From positions 3,557,139 to 3,621,138 of the forward strand of contig NC_014541.1 of the NCBI RefSeq assembly GCF_000148645.1: DNA of 64,000 nucleotides, written 5' to 3'. Of the stretch, positions 51,320-59,707 are shown one piece after another. The notes beneath the pieces are model-generated. The model searched no databases. It worked only from the letters and a program-made list of their open reading frames with translations, and was not told the origin of the DNA. This DNA comes from Ferrimonas balearica DSM 9799. Its GTDB lineage: Bacteria > Pseudomonadota > Gammaproteobacteria > Enterobacterales > Shewanellaceae. The position numbers were made by a program, and so were the translations under genes. The first letter of the stretch is position 1. Each line of letters begins with the position of its first letter.

Positions 51320-51997
51320 TCAGGCGGGGACGCTGAGTGCCTGCCTTTTCTCCCCAGGACCGTCAAGTAGCAAGGTTGTGAGCTGGTGCCGACTTTGCTT
51401 GTGGGTTTTCTGCAGGATATTGGAGACGTGGTTCTTCACCGTGCTGAGACTGATGTTCATCCCCAGCGCAATCTCCTTATTGCTTTTGCCCTGCAGCAGG
51501 TAGTGGAACACCTGCTGCTCCTTGGCCGACAACTGGTACTGCGCGCCCAGCACGTTGACCGAGTGGCCACAGTGCCCGCCCACGTTCACCAACTGCTTCA
51601 GTGACGACGACATCGCTTCGCGGCTGAACCAGAGCTGGTCCGCCAGCAGCGCCCGAATCGCCCGCGGCAGCATCTCCAGGGTGTAATCCCGGACGATGAG
51701 GCCGGAGAACCCCAGGGCAATAAAGCCCACGGCGCTCTCATCATTCAGCGGGTCGGAGTTGACGATCAGCCATTTGCCGCCACGTTCAAGCGGGGAGATC
51801 AGCTGGGAAGCGGGATTGCCGAGGCTGGCTTTGTCGTAGATCACCAGATCGTTATCCTTCAGGTCCCACAAGGTTTCGAGGTGGGTCACCTGATGGAACT
51901 GGTGTTGGGTAAAGATGGTGGAGAGTCCGGACACCAGCATATTGGACCAGCTGGGGTTACCGGAGAACACGTATTGAGAGACTGCTGCGTGCATCAT
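51320..51997 (-). CDS. CsgD/LuxR-type regulator upstream of the fimbrial operon
   Basis: A 225-aa regulator with an N-terminal receiver-like domain (DLVIYDKAS, WLIVNSDPLNDESAVGFIALGFSGLIVRDYTLEMLPRAIRALL) and a C-terminal LuxR helix-turn-helix (LSAKEQQVFHYLLQGKSNKEIALGMNISLSTVKNHVSNIL). Length and layout are CsgD-like. It lies directly upstream of the pilin gene on the same strand, so it is the likely fimbrial regulator. The start is ATG 51997, with AAGGA at 8 bases; the ATG at 52006 touches that site, and 52063 has no site. Confidence 0.87.
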   Translation of the reverse strand: MMHAAVSQYVFSGNPSWSNMLVSGLSTIFTQHQFHQVTHLETLWDLKDNDLVIYDKASLGNPASQLISPLERGGKWLIVNSDPLNDESAVGFIALGFSGLIVRDYTLEMLPRAIRALLADQLWFSREAMSSSLKQLVNVGGHCGHSVNVLGAQYQLSAKEQQVFHYLLQGKSNKEIALGMNISLSTVKNHVSNILQKTHKQSRHQLTTLLLDGPGEKRQALSVPA

Positions 51998-52382
51998 CAC
52001 TGTCATCCTTGATAATGGCGGTTGTCTGAAGCCAGCGCGGTCGAAATGACCACTAACCGGCACAACCCTGCCCCTTCATAGATTGGACATCATGTCCCTG
52101 ACCCGAACGGCTGAAGTGTTTGAAACTATAACGTTTTCGCCAAGGCGCCCATACTAAAATCGGCGCCACACGCAGTGGGATCCCTCTGCATTTATCGATT
52201 GCACAACACTCCATTTGCACAGAAAACATTTTATTCACATTTCCTGCTGTGCCACCTAAGGGGCATTTACCTTGCTGTTCTCCCCGCTTCAAGTAAACGC
52301 GTTGAGGTGAAACTTGGTGGCTGGGCAGTGGTATACTTGCCCCATTACCTTCCCCCGGCTTCGCGCCGCACTGAGGACCCCC
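51998..52382. other. Divergent intergenic region between the regulator and yibL
   Basis: About 385 bp with no gene recognised. The middle (52120-52280) is AT-richer and probably holds the regulator's promoter; no clear sites can be named. A -10-like TATACT for yibL lies at 52332-52337. Confidence 0.6.
52332..52337 (+). promoter_or_regulatory. Possible extended -10 of yibL
   Basis: TGG-TATACT fits an extended -10, 46 bases before the ATG. No good -35 lies at the usual spacing. Confidence 0.4.
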
Positions 52383-52739
52383 ATGAAACTGAAGCAGGAG
52401 CTGCACCAGCTCAATAACAAGCTCAATGGCGCCAAGCGCAAACTGGATGCGGCCCATCGCCGCGGTGACCAACCGGTTATCGACCAGTTCAATGAAGAGG
52501 TTGCTGCGCTGACCAAGCGCATCGAAAGCGTGAAAACCACCCTGAACCGCCAGGTGAACCAGCAGGGCGCCAAGGTGCAATCCCTGCCGTTCCATCGCGC
52601 TCTCAGCAAAGAGGAGCAGGCGGACCTGGGCAAGCTGAAGAAAACCGTGCGTGGTCTGGTGGTGGTGCACCCGATGACCGCGCTGGGTCGCCAGATGGGC
52701 CTGGAACAGGTCACCGGTTTCGCACCGAAAAAGTTCTGA
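52383..52739 (+). CDS. yibL: YibL family ribosome-associated protein
   Basis: A 118-aa cytoplasmic protein, helical and basic. The C-terminal half (LPFHRALSKEEQADLGKLKK, then GLVVVHPMTALGRQMGL and TGFAPKKF) is strongly conserved with E. coli YibL, which co-sediments with ribosomes. ATG 52383 follows GAGGACCCCC; an in-frame extension to 52314 lacks homology. Confidence 0.93.
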   Translation: MKLKQELHQLNNKLNGAKRKLDAAHRRGDQPVIDQFNEEVAALTKRIESVKTTLNRQVNQQGAKVQSLPFHRALSKEEQADLGKLKKTVRGLVVVHPMTALGRQMGLEQVTGFAPKKF

Positions 52740-52751
52740 AGCTCAGAACGC

Positions 52752-52784
52752 AAAACACCCCGCCAAGGCGGGGTGTTTGCTTAT
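52752..52784. terminator. Bidirectional terminator between yibL and yihD
   Basis: AAACACCCCGCC and GGCGGGGTGTTT form a 12-bp perfect stem; the flanks are A-rich and T-rich, between convergent stops at 52739 and 52800. Confidence 0.9.
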
Positions 52785-52799
52785 TGGGGCTGTGCTGAC

Positions 52800-53081
52800 T
52801 CAGCGCTCGCTGTCGTCAAAACCGCGGGCCTTGAGAATCGCCCCTTTCCAGTCGAAGTCCTCGACATAATCCTTGGCGATGCCGGGGATCATCTTGCCCT
52901 CACCGGTCTCTTTCATCTTCAGATGGTAGATCAACACGTCGTCGGTCAGCTCCGCCAACGGGCCGGTGAAACCCGCTTCTTCGGCCAGTTTGGCCAGCAT
53001 CTGGGTCAGGTTGAGATCCTGATGTTTCTGCCACACCGGCTCCAACAGCTCCAACAGTTCATCAATACGGTGGCAAGACAT
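52800..53081 (-). CDS. yihD: YihD family protein (DUF1040)
   Basis: A 93-aa protein matching E. coli Yih[34 protein letters not shown] and [13 protein letters not shown]. The function is not established. It lies in its own short transcription unit, convergent with yibL. Confidence 0.93.
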   Translation of the reverse strand: MSCHRIDELLELLEPVWQKHQDLNLTQMLAKLAEEAGFTGPLAELTDDVLIYHLKMKETGEGKMIPGIAKDYVEDFDWKGAILKARGFDDSER

Positions 53082-53184
53082 GGGCGCTCCTCTACTACCT
53101 GGCCGCTAAAAATGGGAAAACGGGCACATTATGCCCCAACAACGTGAGGTCGCTCCAGCATCTTGCTCGGCCTGGACGAGATTT

Positions 53185-54663
53185 TCAGCGTTTTTGCGCT
53201 TTTACCCGCCCCCAGATGGAGGTTTCCAATGGCCACAGATGGTTCATCTGGTCCAGCAGGGCCGGGTTGCCCTCCCGGGACAGCGCCACCGCATGAAACC
53301 GGTTGCCACGCTGCTGCGCCGCTTCCAGTGAGGACAGTGCCTCGCCTTTAAGCCGCGGCGCAATAAAGTCAGAGACCACCACCACATCGGCATTGGCAAA
53401 AGGCACCAGGTTCAGCGCTTCGCAGGCGTGCTCGATGCACTGGCCGATGTCGGTGCCGCCGTGAAAACGGTAACCGAGAAAATCCCGGGCCTGGCTCAGG
53501 CCGTGGCTGCCCAGCAGGTCAAAGGATTTCACGGCGGTGGAGAAGATCATCACCCGGCAGTCACGGTCGGCTTTGACCGCCTCACGCATCAACGAGAGGG
53601 CCAGCGCCTTGGCGCAGCGCTCCGGTTGGCCCGCCATCGAGGCGGAGGTGTCGATGCAGAGGATAAAGGGGCCACCGTTGTCCTCCACATCGGCGTGACG
53701 ATGCCGGAACACCGGTTTCAGGTGCCCTTTCTCCGGCGTCTTGCCCTTCATCTCGTAGATCAGCAGCTGGGAGTCGATCAGCTGTTTGAAGAACAGCAAC
53801 TCAAGCTCCTCGCTGGAGAGCAATGAGGTGGCCACCGCCAACAGCCGGCCCAGGTCTTTGCCCTGCTGCACCCCTGCCACCTCCTCCGGCAGCGTACTGA
53901 AACGCTGCTCGCTGACGATCGCTTTCTCCTTTACCCGTTTTAACGGGCCCCGGTTCGAGGCTTTGGCCATCTTGCCGATCTGGTCGGCCAGACGCTTGAT
54001 CTCCGGTTGTTTGCCGAGGAAGTCCGCCAGCTGGGTCAGCCCCTTCATCTGGCGGCGGGACAGCGGCACATCGGCCATGTCCCACAACCGCCCCACTTCC
54101 GAGGGGTGAGACACCGGGATCAGTGCACTGAGGTCTTCAGTGCCATCCAGTCGCCGGTAGAGGTCCGCCAACAGCTCGGCCCGCTGTTCATCCAGCAGCG
54201 CCAACTGTTCGGCCAGATAGCGCTGCTCCAGGCTCTGCTCCCACTGCGCCACCAGTTCCGCGTGGGCCTGCTCCAGCGCAGCGTGGGACAGCTTGGGTAA
54301 CTTCTCCGCCAGCCCCCGCAGCACCCCCTCCATCGGAGAGTGGCCCTTCAGCTGCAACCGGAACGCCGGGATCTCCTCCGCCAGCGCTTCCGGGTCCAGC
54401 CCTCGACAGCGCTCCAGCAGGGTAATCTCCCGACGCCCGGCAGCGGGCAGAGACTGGTGCAACACCACCGCCTGCAGGCGGTCACCCCAGCGGGTCACCT
54501 CGCGCTCCAGCGCGTGATTCAGCCCCTCATGACGCAGGCGGCGTTCCCGTTGAACCTGACCGATCACCTGCCGTTGCTGTCGGTCCATCACCCGGCCCAC
54601 CAGGTTTTTCAGGGCCTGTTGCTGGGCCGGATCCTGGCGTTCCCGTTCGGTATCAAACGGCAT
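53185..54663 (-). CDS. viaA: VWA-domain protein ViaA
   Basis: A 492-aa partner of RavA with a C-terminal von Willebrand A domain. The MIDAS motif is CIDTSASM with D338, S340 and S342; [15 protein letters not shown] (Thr of MIDAS) and [12 protein letters not shown] follow. ViaA stimulates RavA; the pair is linked to respiratory complexes and aminoglycoside sensitivity in E. coli. ATG 54663 (MPFDTE) is inside the 3' end of ravA (11-bp overlap); the longer frame to 54747 is rejected. Confidence 0.93.
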   Translation of the reverse strand: MPFDTERERQDPAQQQALKNLVGRVMDRQQRQVIGQVQRERRLRHEGLNHALEREVTRWGDRLQAVVLHQSLPAAGRREITLLERCRGLDPEALAEEIPAFRLQLKGHSPMEGVLRGLAEKLPKLSHAALEQAHAELVAQWEQSLEQRYLAEQLALLDEQRAELLADLYRRLDGTEDLSALIPVSHPSEVGRLWDMADVPLSRRQMKGLTQLADFLGKQPEIKRLADQIGKMAKASNRGPLKRVKEKAIVSEQRFSTLPEEVAGVQQGKDLGRLLAVATSLLSSEELELLFFKQLIDSQLLIYEMKGKTPEKGHLKPVFRHRHADVEDNGGPFILCIDTSASMAGQPERCAKALALSLMREAVKADRDCRVMIFSTAVKSFDLLGSHGLSQARDFLGYRFHGGTDIGQCIEHACEALNLVPFANADVVVVSDFIAPRLKGEALSSLEAAQQRGNRFHAVALSREGNPALLDQMNHLWPLETSIWGRVKAQKR

Positions 54664-56284
54664 CGTAAGCGGCCCGAATGCGCGCCCCCAGCGCCTGCGC
54701 CTGCTCGATGCCCTGCTCCAGTGCCGCCAGCTGCTCAGCCAGATCATCGAGGCTGTCAGTCACCATGTCGGTCAGGTCGGTATCGATAAAGTTGTGGGGC
54801 ATGGTGGCGTTGAAGTTGCGACGGTGGATATTGGCGTCCTGCACCAGGGTGCGGGTTTCCGAGACGATGTGCGCCAGCGCGTTATCCCAGCCATCGCGGG
54901 TGTCACGGCTGACCGCCCAGGGACCCAGCACCGCCAGCGGGATCTCCGCCCCGGCCACATCCTTGATGATCAGGCGCTGCTCCGCATCCAGTCCGAGCTG
55001 AACATGGTAGGCGTTGCGCTCCAGGTCATTGATGAACACCGCGGCGGTGCCTTCACCGGCGGCCACCCGTTTCTGCAGTTCACCTTCCGCCACCCGCAGC
55101 CGCAGCAGCGGCTCTTCAACCTCCTGACTGACCGGGCCACAGGGGATCAGCGGCAGCAGGGTCACCATGGGGCCTACCGCCGCCCGGTTCTCCTTCAGCG
55201 CCTCGTCCAGATTCAGTTCTACCCGCTCACCGCGCAGGCCGCTGGTGCGCTTCAGCCCCGGCGCCATCCCTTCAGCCCGGGAGCGCTCCAACCGCGCCAA
55301 TTCGCCCTGCAGGAACAGGATTTGACGCTGGGTTTCCCCCTGCTCAAACGCCACTTCCCGGGCGTATTCGCTCATGACGCCCTGGATCCGCTCACGGGTG
55401 GCCATATCGCGCCACAAACAGTTACGCAGGATCAGCAGGTCGGTGGGGGAGACGGTCATGCGGCCGTTGTAGTAGGCGGATGCACGCAGCAGCGACACCG
55501 ACTTTTTCCAGCGTCGATCGGAGATGTAGAGGTCCAGCTCCGGGTTGGCTTCCTGACGTTCGTCCACCAGCAGCTTCAGTTGGTACAGCTTCTCGAACAC
55601 CGGCTCCGGCAGGGTGACGTTTTTCACTTCCCGCTGCCAGCGCTCGTACTCCTCTTCGGTGATCTTGAGCCCCTCGGGCACCGGGTCACCGTAAACGTCG
55701 GAGGTGTCATTGATCATCGCCTGGAAGTGGCCCTTCTCTGCCACCTTGTCGGCGTAGACCCGGAGCAACATGCGGTCGTACAGCGGCTCCAGGCTGGAAT
55801 CGCCATCCGGCAGCTCGTTGGAGGCGGTGATCAACAGCCGCATCGGCACTTTGATCTCCTGATTGCCGTTGCGGTAGACCTTCTCATTCACCACGGTCAG
55901 CAGGGTATTCAGAATGGCCGGACCGGCTTTCCAGATCTCATCCAGGAACACCACGGTGGATTCCGGCAGGTAGCCTTCGGTAAGGCGGACGTAACGTCCC
56001 TCCTCTTTCAGGGCCTGGATGGAGAGGGGGCCGAACAACTCCTCGGGAGTAGAGAAGCGATTCATCAGGTATTCGAAGGCGGTGCCCTCTTTAAAGGCGT
56101 GCATGATGCGGCGGGCGATCAGGCTTTTGCCGATCCCCGGCGGGCCCAGCAGAAACACGCTCTGACCGGTCAGGGCCGCCAGCAAACAGAGCTTAAAGGC
56201 GCGATCGCGCTCGTAGACCCCGGTAGAGAGCGCCTGAACCAGGCGAGTGATGCGGGTAGCTAATCGCTGCGCGTCGTCGGACAT
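54653..56284 (-). CDS. ravA: MoxR-type AAA+ ATPase RavA
   Basis: A 543-aa AAA+ ATPase. Walker A is [10 protein letters not shown] (47-54), Walker [13 protein letters not shown] (D115, E116), and sensor 1 is ITASNELP. A long C-terminal LARA-containing region follows. RavA forms a hexamer and works with ViaA; in E. coli it also binds the lysine decarboxylase. It is the first gene of the ravA-viaA operon. A long antisense frame (54794-56263) is a shadow. Confidence 0.94.
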   Translation of the reverse strand: MSDDAQRLATRITRLVQALSTGVYERDRAFKLCLLAALTGQSVFLLGPPGIGKSLIARRIMHAFKEGTAFEYLMNRFSTPEELFGPLSIQALKEEGRYVRLTEGYLPESTVVFLDEIWKAGPAILNTLLTVVNEKVYRNGNQEIKVPMRLLITASNELPDGDSSLEPLYDRMLLRVYADKVAEKGHFQAMINDTSDVYGDPVPEGLKITEEEYERWQREVKNVTLPEPVFEKLYQLKLLVDERQEANPELDLYISDRRWKKSVSLLRASAYYNGRMTVSPTDLLILRNCLWRDMATRERIQGVMSEYAREVAFEQGETQRQILFLQGELARLERSRAEGMAPGLKRTSGLRGERVELNLDEALKENRAAVGPMVTLLPLIPCGPVSQEVEEPLLRLRVAEGELQKRVAAGEGTAAVFINDLERNAYHVQLGLDAEQRLIIKDVAGAEIPLAVLGPWAVSRDTRDGWDNALAHIVSETRTLVQDANIHRRNFNATMPHNFIDTDLTDMVTDSLDDLAEQLAALEQGIEQAQALGARIRAAYDAV

Positions 56285-56366
56285 CCGTGCAAAACCTTAC
56301 TGAAAATGAGTTGTTATGAAACCTACACCCTGCTCACAAGCCGGGCAACGGGGGGACCTCACAAAG

Positions 56367-56391
56367 CAAAACGCGCGCCCCTCAGGCGCGC
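56367..56391 (-). terminator. Terminator of the AstE/AspA-like gene
   Basis: GCGCGCC-N5-GGCGCGC lies between an A run and a T run, 10-34 bases after the stop. Confidence 0.8.
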
Positions 56392-56400
56392 ATTTTTTCA

Positions 56401-57393
56401 TCAATTGTGCAGCAAACGTACCAGCAGAGTGCCGGGTTCGCGCATTGGATCATCGTTGATGCTGAGCACCCAACCGGCAATCGGCGCGTGATAGTGGCGG
56501 GCTTCGGCGCCGAAAGCGTCGTACTGAATCGCCACCAGCTGCCCCAATGCCACCGCCTGCCCCAGTGCCACCTGAGGCAGAGCCAGTCCCCCCAGCTCCG
56601 CCCGGATGGTAGTGGTGGCCCGGCCCTCTGCCGGCACCGAGACCGGCTCGCACCCTTCGGGGGTGGGTCGTGCTTCGGTCAGCCCCAGCTGATGCAGCAC
56701 CCGGTGCAGGCCCGCCACCGCACGCTGCACGGTGTGGCGCTCGGCGATACTGCCGCCGCCCACCTCGAGGGTGATGCAGGGCACATCATGCTGATTCCAG
56801 ACGGTTTCCAATACGCCGGGTTCGCCCGGGTCATCCTGCAGGCAATCCGGTCCCACCGCCCGAGCCATCGCCAGCGCCGCCGGGATGCGGTAATCGGCGA
56901 AAGCAAACAGCGGGTAGCGGGCGCCACGGGTCTGGGTGTGCAGGTCGATGGCGTAGTCAGCGTTGCCTTTGAGCAAGCCATGCCACAACCGGTGCAGGTA
57001 TCGCTCGGCGCTGTTGCCCTGCTCGCGGCCGGGAAACAGGCGGTTGAAGTTGAAGCTGGAGCTGTCCGGGTCGGTCGGCATAAAGTCACGGTGGCGCGCC
57101 AGCATCCCGGAGGGGTTGAGCCCGGGCACCAGCACCACGGTGCCGCGCAGGCTGCGGTAATCCAGCTCCCGCCCCAGTTGCTGGGCGGTCAACACACCAT
57201 TGAGTTCATCGCCATGCACCCCGGCGGTGACCATCACTCTGGGGCCCGGCTCACTGCCCCGGTAAACCAGAACCGGCACCAGCCAGCTTTGCCCGATGCC
57301 ATTGGCCAGCGCCTCAAAACGGAAGGTATGACGGCCCGCAGGCAGGCTGTCCAGCTGCAGTCGGTCGATAATGGGGGCAGATTGAAAAGGCAT
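56401..57393 (-). CDS. Succinylglutamate desuccinylase/aspartoacylase-family zinc hydrolase
   Basis: A 330-aa M14-like hydrolase. The zinc ligands are H60 and E63 in GVHGDE and H152 in DYAIDLHTQ. GTVVLVPGLNPSGM and RYLHRLWHGLL are family blocks, and the C-terminal beta domain ends at LLVRLLHN. Substrates of the family are N-acyl amino acids; the actual one is unknown. It is distinct from AstE itself. ATG 57393 has AAGGAG 6 bases upstream. Confidence 0.87.
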   Translation of the reverse strand: MPFQSAPIIDRLQLDSLPAGRHTFRFEALANGIGQSWLVPVLVYRGSEPGPRVMVTAGVHGDELNGVLTAQQLGRELDYRSLRGTVVLVPGLNPSGMLARHRDFMPTDPDSSSFNFNRLFPGREQGNSAERYLHRLWHGLLKGNADYAIDLHTQTRGARYPLFAFADYRIPAALAMARAVGPDCLQDDPGEPGVLETVWNQHDVPCITLEVGGGSIAERHTVQRAVAGLHRVLHQLGLTEARPTPEGCEPVSVPAEGRATTTIRAELGGLALPQVALGQAVALGQLVAIQYDAFGAEARHYHAPIAGWVLSINDDPMREPGTLLVRLLHN

Positions 57394-57401
57394 AACGCTC
57401 C

Positions 57402-57992
57402 TTACTGTTCGTCGTCCGGGCACAGGGCCGGGTACAGGTCACCGGCCCGAATCATCGCCATCACCAGATTAGCCAGGGTCAGGGCGTCGGCTTCCGCGTT
57501 GTGTTGTGGCTGGGCCACTTCCACGCCGTAACGAATGGCCGCGCTGGTCAGTGAAGCCCGCTCCCGGCGGTGCGAACAGAAGTTAAATCGGTAGTAATCG
57601 GCCAGGTTAAGCAGGCCGTTATGGAAGGGGTAGTCCACCCCTTTGGCAGCAAAATCCGGCGCCATCCAGGAACGCTCATCGCCCCAGCTGACCAGGCCAT
57701 TCCAGCGCTGGCCAACGCCCCACTTGGTGGTCAGCAGCTCCGCCGCCTGCGCCAATGGCATGCCACGCTTATCCAGGGTGCTCTGGCTGATGCCGGTCAA
57801 CTGGTAGCAAAATTTGCTGACGGGATGGCGTACGTTGGTGATGTAGTAGCTGCCGGTGCGGCTGACACAGAACCGCTCAATGTCGATCTCCGCCAGGCCA
57901 AACTGGATGATCTCCAAGGTTTGCGCCTTCTGGTATGCCGGGTCATCCCAGCAGGTCAGTTCGGTATCAATACAGAGAATGCGCTTACCCAT
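57402..57992 (-). CDS. DEDDh 3'-5' exonuclease
   Basis: A 196-aa exonuclease. The ExoI motif has D9 and E11 (CIDTELTCW), ExoII ends in VSWGD, and ExoIII is HNAEADALTLANLV (HxxxxD). Layout is similar to the ERI1/KapD group. It is likely an RNA or DNA trimming enzyme in the cytoplasm. It lies 8 bp before the AstE/AspA-like gene, so the two are co-transcribed. Confidence 0.87.
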   Translation of the reverse strand: MGKRILCIDTELTCWDDPAYQKAQTLEIIQFGLAEIDIERFCVSRTGSYYITNVRHPVSKFCYQLTGISQSTLDKRGMPLAQAAELLTTKWGVGQRWNGLVSWGDERSWMAPDFAAKGVDYPFHNGLLNLADYYRFNFCSHRRERASLTSAAIRYGVEVAQPQHNAEADALTLANLVMAMIRAGDLYPALCPDDEQ

Positions 57993-58012
57993 CTCAGCCT
58001 CTTATTAGCAAC

Positions 58013-58037
58013 AAAAAGCGGGCCCGCTGGCCCGCTT
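58013..58037 (-). terminator. Terminator of the YfcC-type carrier gene
   Basis: AAGCGGGC-N6-GCCCGCTT is preceded by AAA on the plus strand, 36 bases after the stop. Confidence 0.8.
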
Positions 58038-58072
58038 AATTATCGCTGTGTCAGTGCACTGCGACCAAGCCG

Positions 58073-59608
58073 TCAGGCGTAGCCAAACAGGTGGGCACCC
58101 ACCACGGCAACGCTGGCCAGGACAAACAGCAGCAACATAAAGCGCCAGGCGAAGCGAGCCCAGTCGCCCCAGTCTACCCGGCAAACCCCAAGGGTGGCCA
58201 TCAGCGGGGCAGACGTCGGCACGATCACGTTGGTAAAGCCATCACCCAGCTGGAACGCCAGTACCGCCACCTGACGGGTGACGCCCACCAGGTCGGCCAG
58301 CGGCGCCATCAGCGGCATGGTCAGTGCCGCCTGGCCGGAGCCGGAGGTCACAAAGAAGTTGAACACCGACTGGAACAGCAGCATAAACCAGGCTGACAGC
58401 ACTTCCGGCATGCCACCAATGGTGTTGCCGGCGCTGTTCAGGATGGAGTTCAGTACGGTCGGCTCGGTGGCTTCGCCACCGCCCAGCAGCAGCAGGATAC
58501 CCTTGGCACAACCCACCAGCAGCGCGGCTGGCAGCATGATGGCGGCGCCCTCTTTAAAGGAGGAGGCGACGTCGTTCATGGTCATGTTGTTGAGGCGGAA
58601 GAACACCCCAATCAGACCGGCCACCAGGCCCATGGTGAAGAACTGGGAAGCGATCTCCGGGATGTACCAGGCGTTCACTACCACGCCCCAGATCACCCAC
58701 ACCATGGTGGCAATCACGGTCAGCAGTACGAGAGTATCGCCCAGGCCCCAGCGGCTGGAGGCCAGGTCGCCCATCGGCTGGTCGCGGAAGTGTTTGTCGG
58801 TGTGGAAGCTGTAGGAGCGGGTCGGGTCGGCTTTGACGCCACGGGCGTACCACATGGTGAACAGGATGCCCACCAGAGTGAAGCCCACCCACAGGGCGAT
58901 GCGGTATTCGGCACCGGACAGCACCGGTACGCCAGCGATGCCCTGAGCCACGGCCACGGAGAAGGGGTTCATCCAGGAGGCGCCGAAACCCACCTGGGTG
59001 GCCACGTAGGTCACCATCACGGTGGTGACGCCGTCGTAGCCCAGGCGGATCATCAGCGGCGCGATAATAATGGCAAACGCCACCGCCTCCTCACCCATAC
59101 CAAATACGGCCCCACCCAGTGAGAACAGGGTGAACATCACCGGGATAAACAGTGCTTCGTTACCGCGGGTCTTGTCGATAAGACGCAAAATGCCGGTGTC
59201 GATGGTGCCGGTGCGCATCACCACACCAAACGCACCGCCAATCACCAGCATAAACATGATGACGCCAATGGCACTGCCCCACTTGGAGCCGGAGACCAGC
59301 CCTTCGAACGGGAAGTTGAGGAAGCCTACCCCGCCGCCGCCTTCAAACAGGCCGACTTTGTTGTAGAGCACCTCACCGTTCTCATCCAGCGCATACTGGA
59401 ACGAGTCCGGATCCACCACAGTGCGGGTTTTTTCCACCCCTTCCACCGTGTAGTGGATCTCTTCAGTCTGGAAGCTGCCGGCCGGGATGATGTAGGTCAG
59501 AGCCAGCGCCAACAGCGCCACACCGAAGATCAGGATAAGGGTATCTGGCATTTGCCAGCGTGAAGAAGCCGCCCCAGGGGCGGCTTGCGGAGTAGAGCCG
59601 TCATTCAT
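58073..59608 (-). CDS. YfcC-family carrier (C4-dicarboxylate/basic amino-acid type)
   Basis: A 511-aa inner-membrane protein with about 12 helices. Visible blocks are IFGVALLALALTYIIPAGSF (TM1), IMFMLVIGGAFGVVMRTG, GMGEEAVAFAIIIAPLMIRLGYD and FFVTSGSGQAALTMPLMAPLADLVGV (reentrant-loop type motif). The family includes E. coli YfcC and is related to ArcD-like and DcuC-like carriers; the substrate is not certain. ATG 59608 is chosen, with GGTGA about 7 bases upstream. A 20-bp dyad is just upstream (59643-59662). Confidence 0.85.
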   Translation of the reverse strand: MNDGSTPQAAPGAASSRWQMPDTLILIFGVALLALALTYIIPAGSFQTEEIHYTVEGVEKTRTVVDPDSFQYALDENGEVLYNKVGLFEGGGGVGFLNFPFEGLVSGSKWGSAIGVIMFMLVIGGAFGVVMRTGTIDTGILRLIDKTRGNEALFIPVMFTLFSLGGAVFGMGEEAVAFAIIIAPLMIRLGYDGVTTVMVTYVATQVGFGASWMNPFSVAVAQGIAGVPVLSGAEYRIALWVGFTLVGILFTMWYARGVKADPTRSYSFHTDKHFRDQPMGDLASSRWGLGDTLVLLTVIATMVWVIWGVVVNAWYIPEIASQFFTMGLVAGLIGVFFRLNNMTMNDVASSFKEGAAIMLPAALLVGCAKGILLLLGGGEATEPTVLNSILNSAGNTIGGMPEVLSAWFMLLFQSVFNFFVTSGSGQAALTMPLMAPLADLVGVTRQVAVLAFQLGDGFTNVIVPTSAPLMATLGVCRVDWGDWARFAWRFMLLLFVLASVAVVGAHLFGYA

Positions 59609-59642
59609 TCTTGCGTCACCATGACATGTTATCGTTATCCGC

Positions 59643-59662
59643 TGCATAGTATTTCATATGCA
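59643..59662. promoter_or_regulatory. Dyad upstream of the YfcC-type gene
   Basis: TGCATA-N8-TATGCA is a perfect inverted repeat, 35-54 bases upstream of the start. It overlaps TGCAT-N4-TTTCA, which agrees with 8 of 10 defined positions of an ArgR-box core (TGAAT-N4-ATTCA). ArgR control is speculative. Confidence 0.4.
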
Positions 59663-59677
59663 GTGAATAACAATGTT

Positions 59678-59702
59678 CGAACGGCCAAAAATGCGCCGTT
59701 CG
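59678..59702. terminator. Possible terminator of mrcB
   Basis: CGAACGGC-N9-GCCGTTCG forms an 8-bp stem just after the mrcB stop (59708). It lacks a following U-tract on the minus strand, so termination is uncertain. Confidence 0.5.
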
Positions 59703-59707
59703 TCCCA

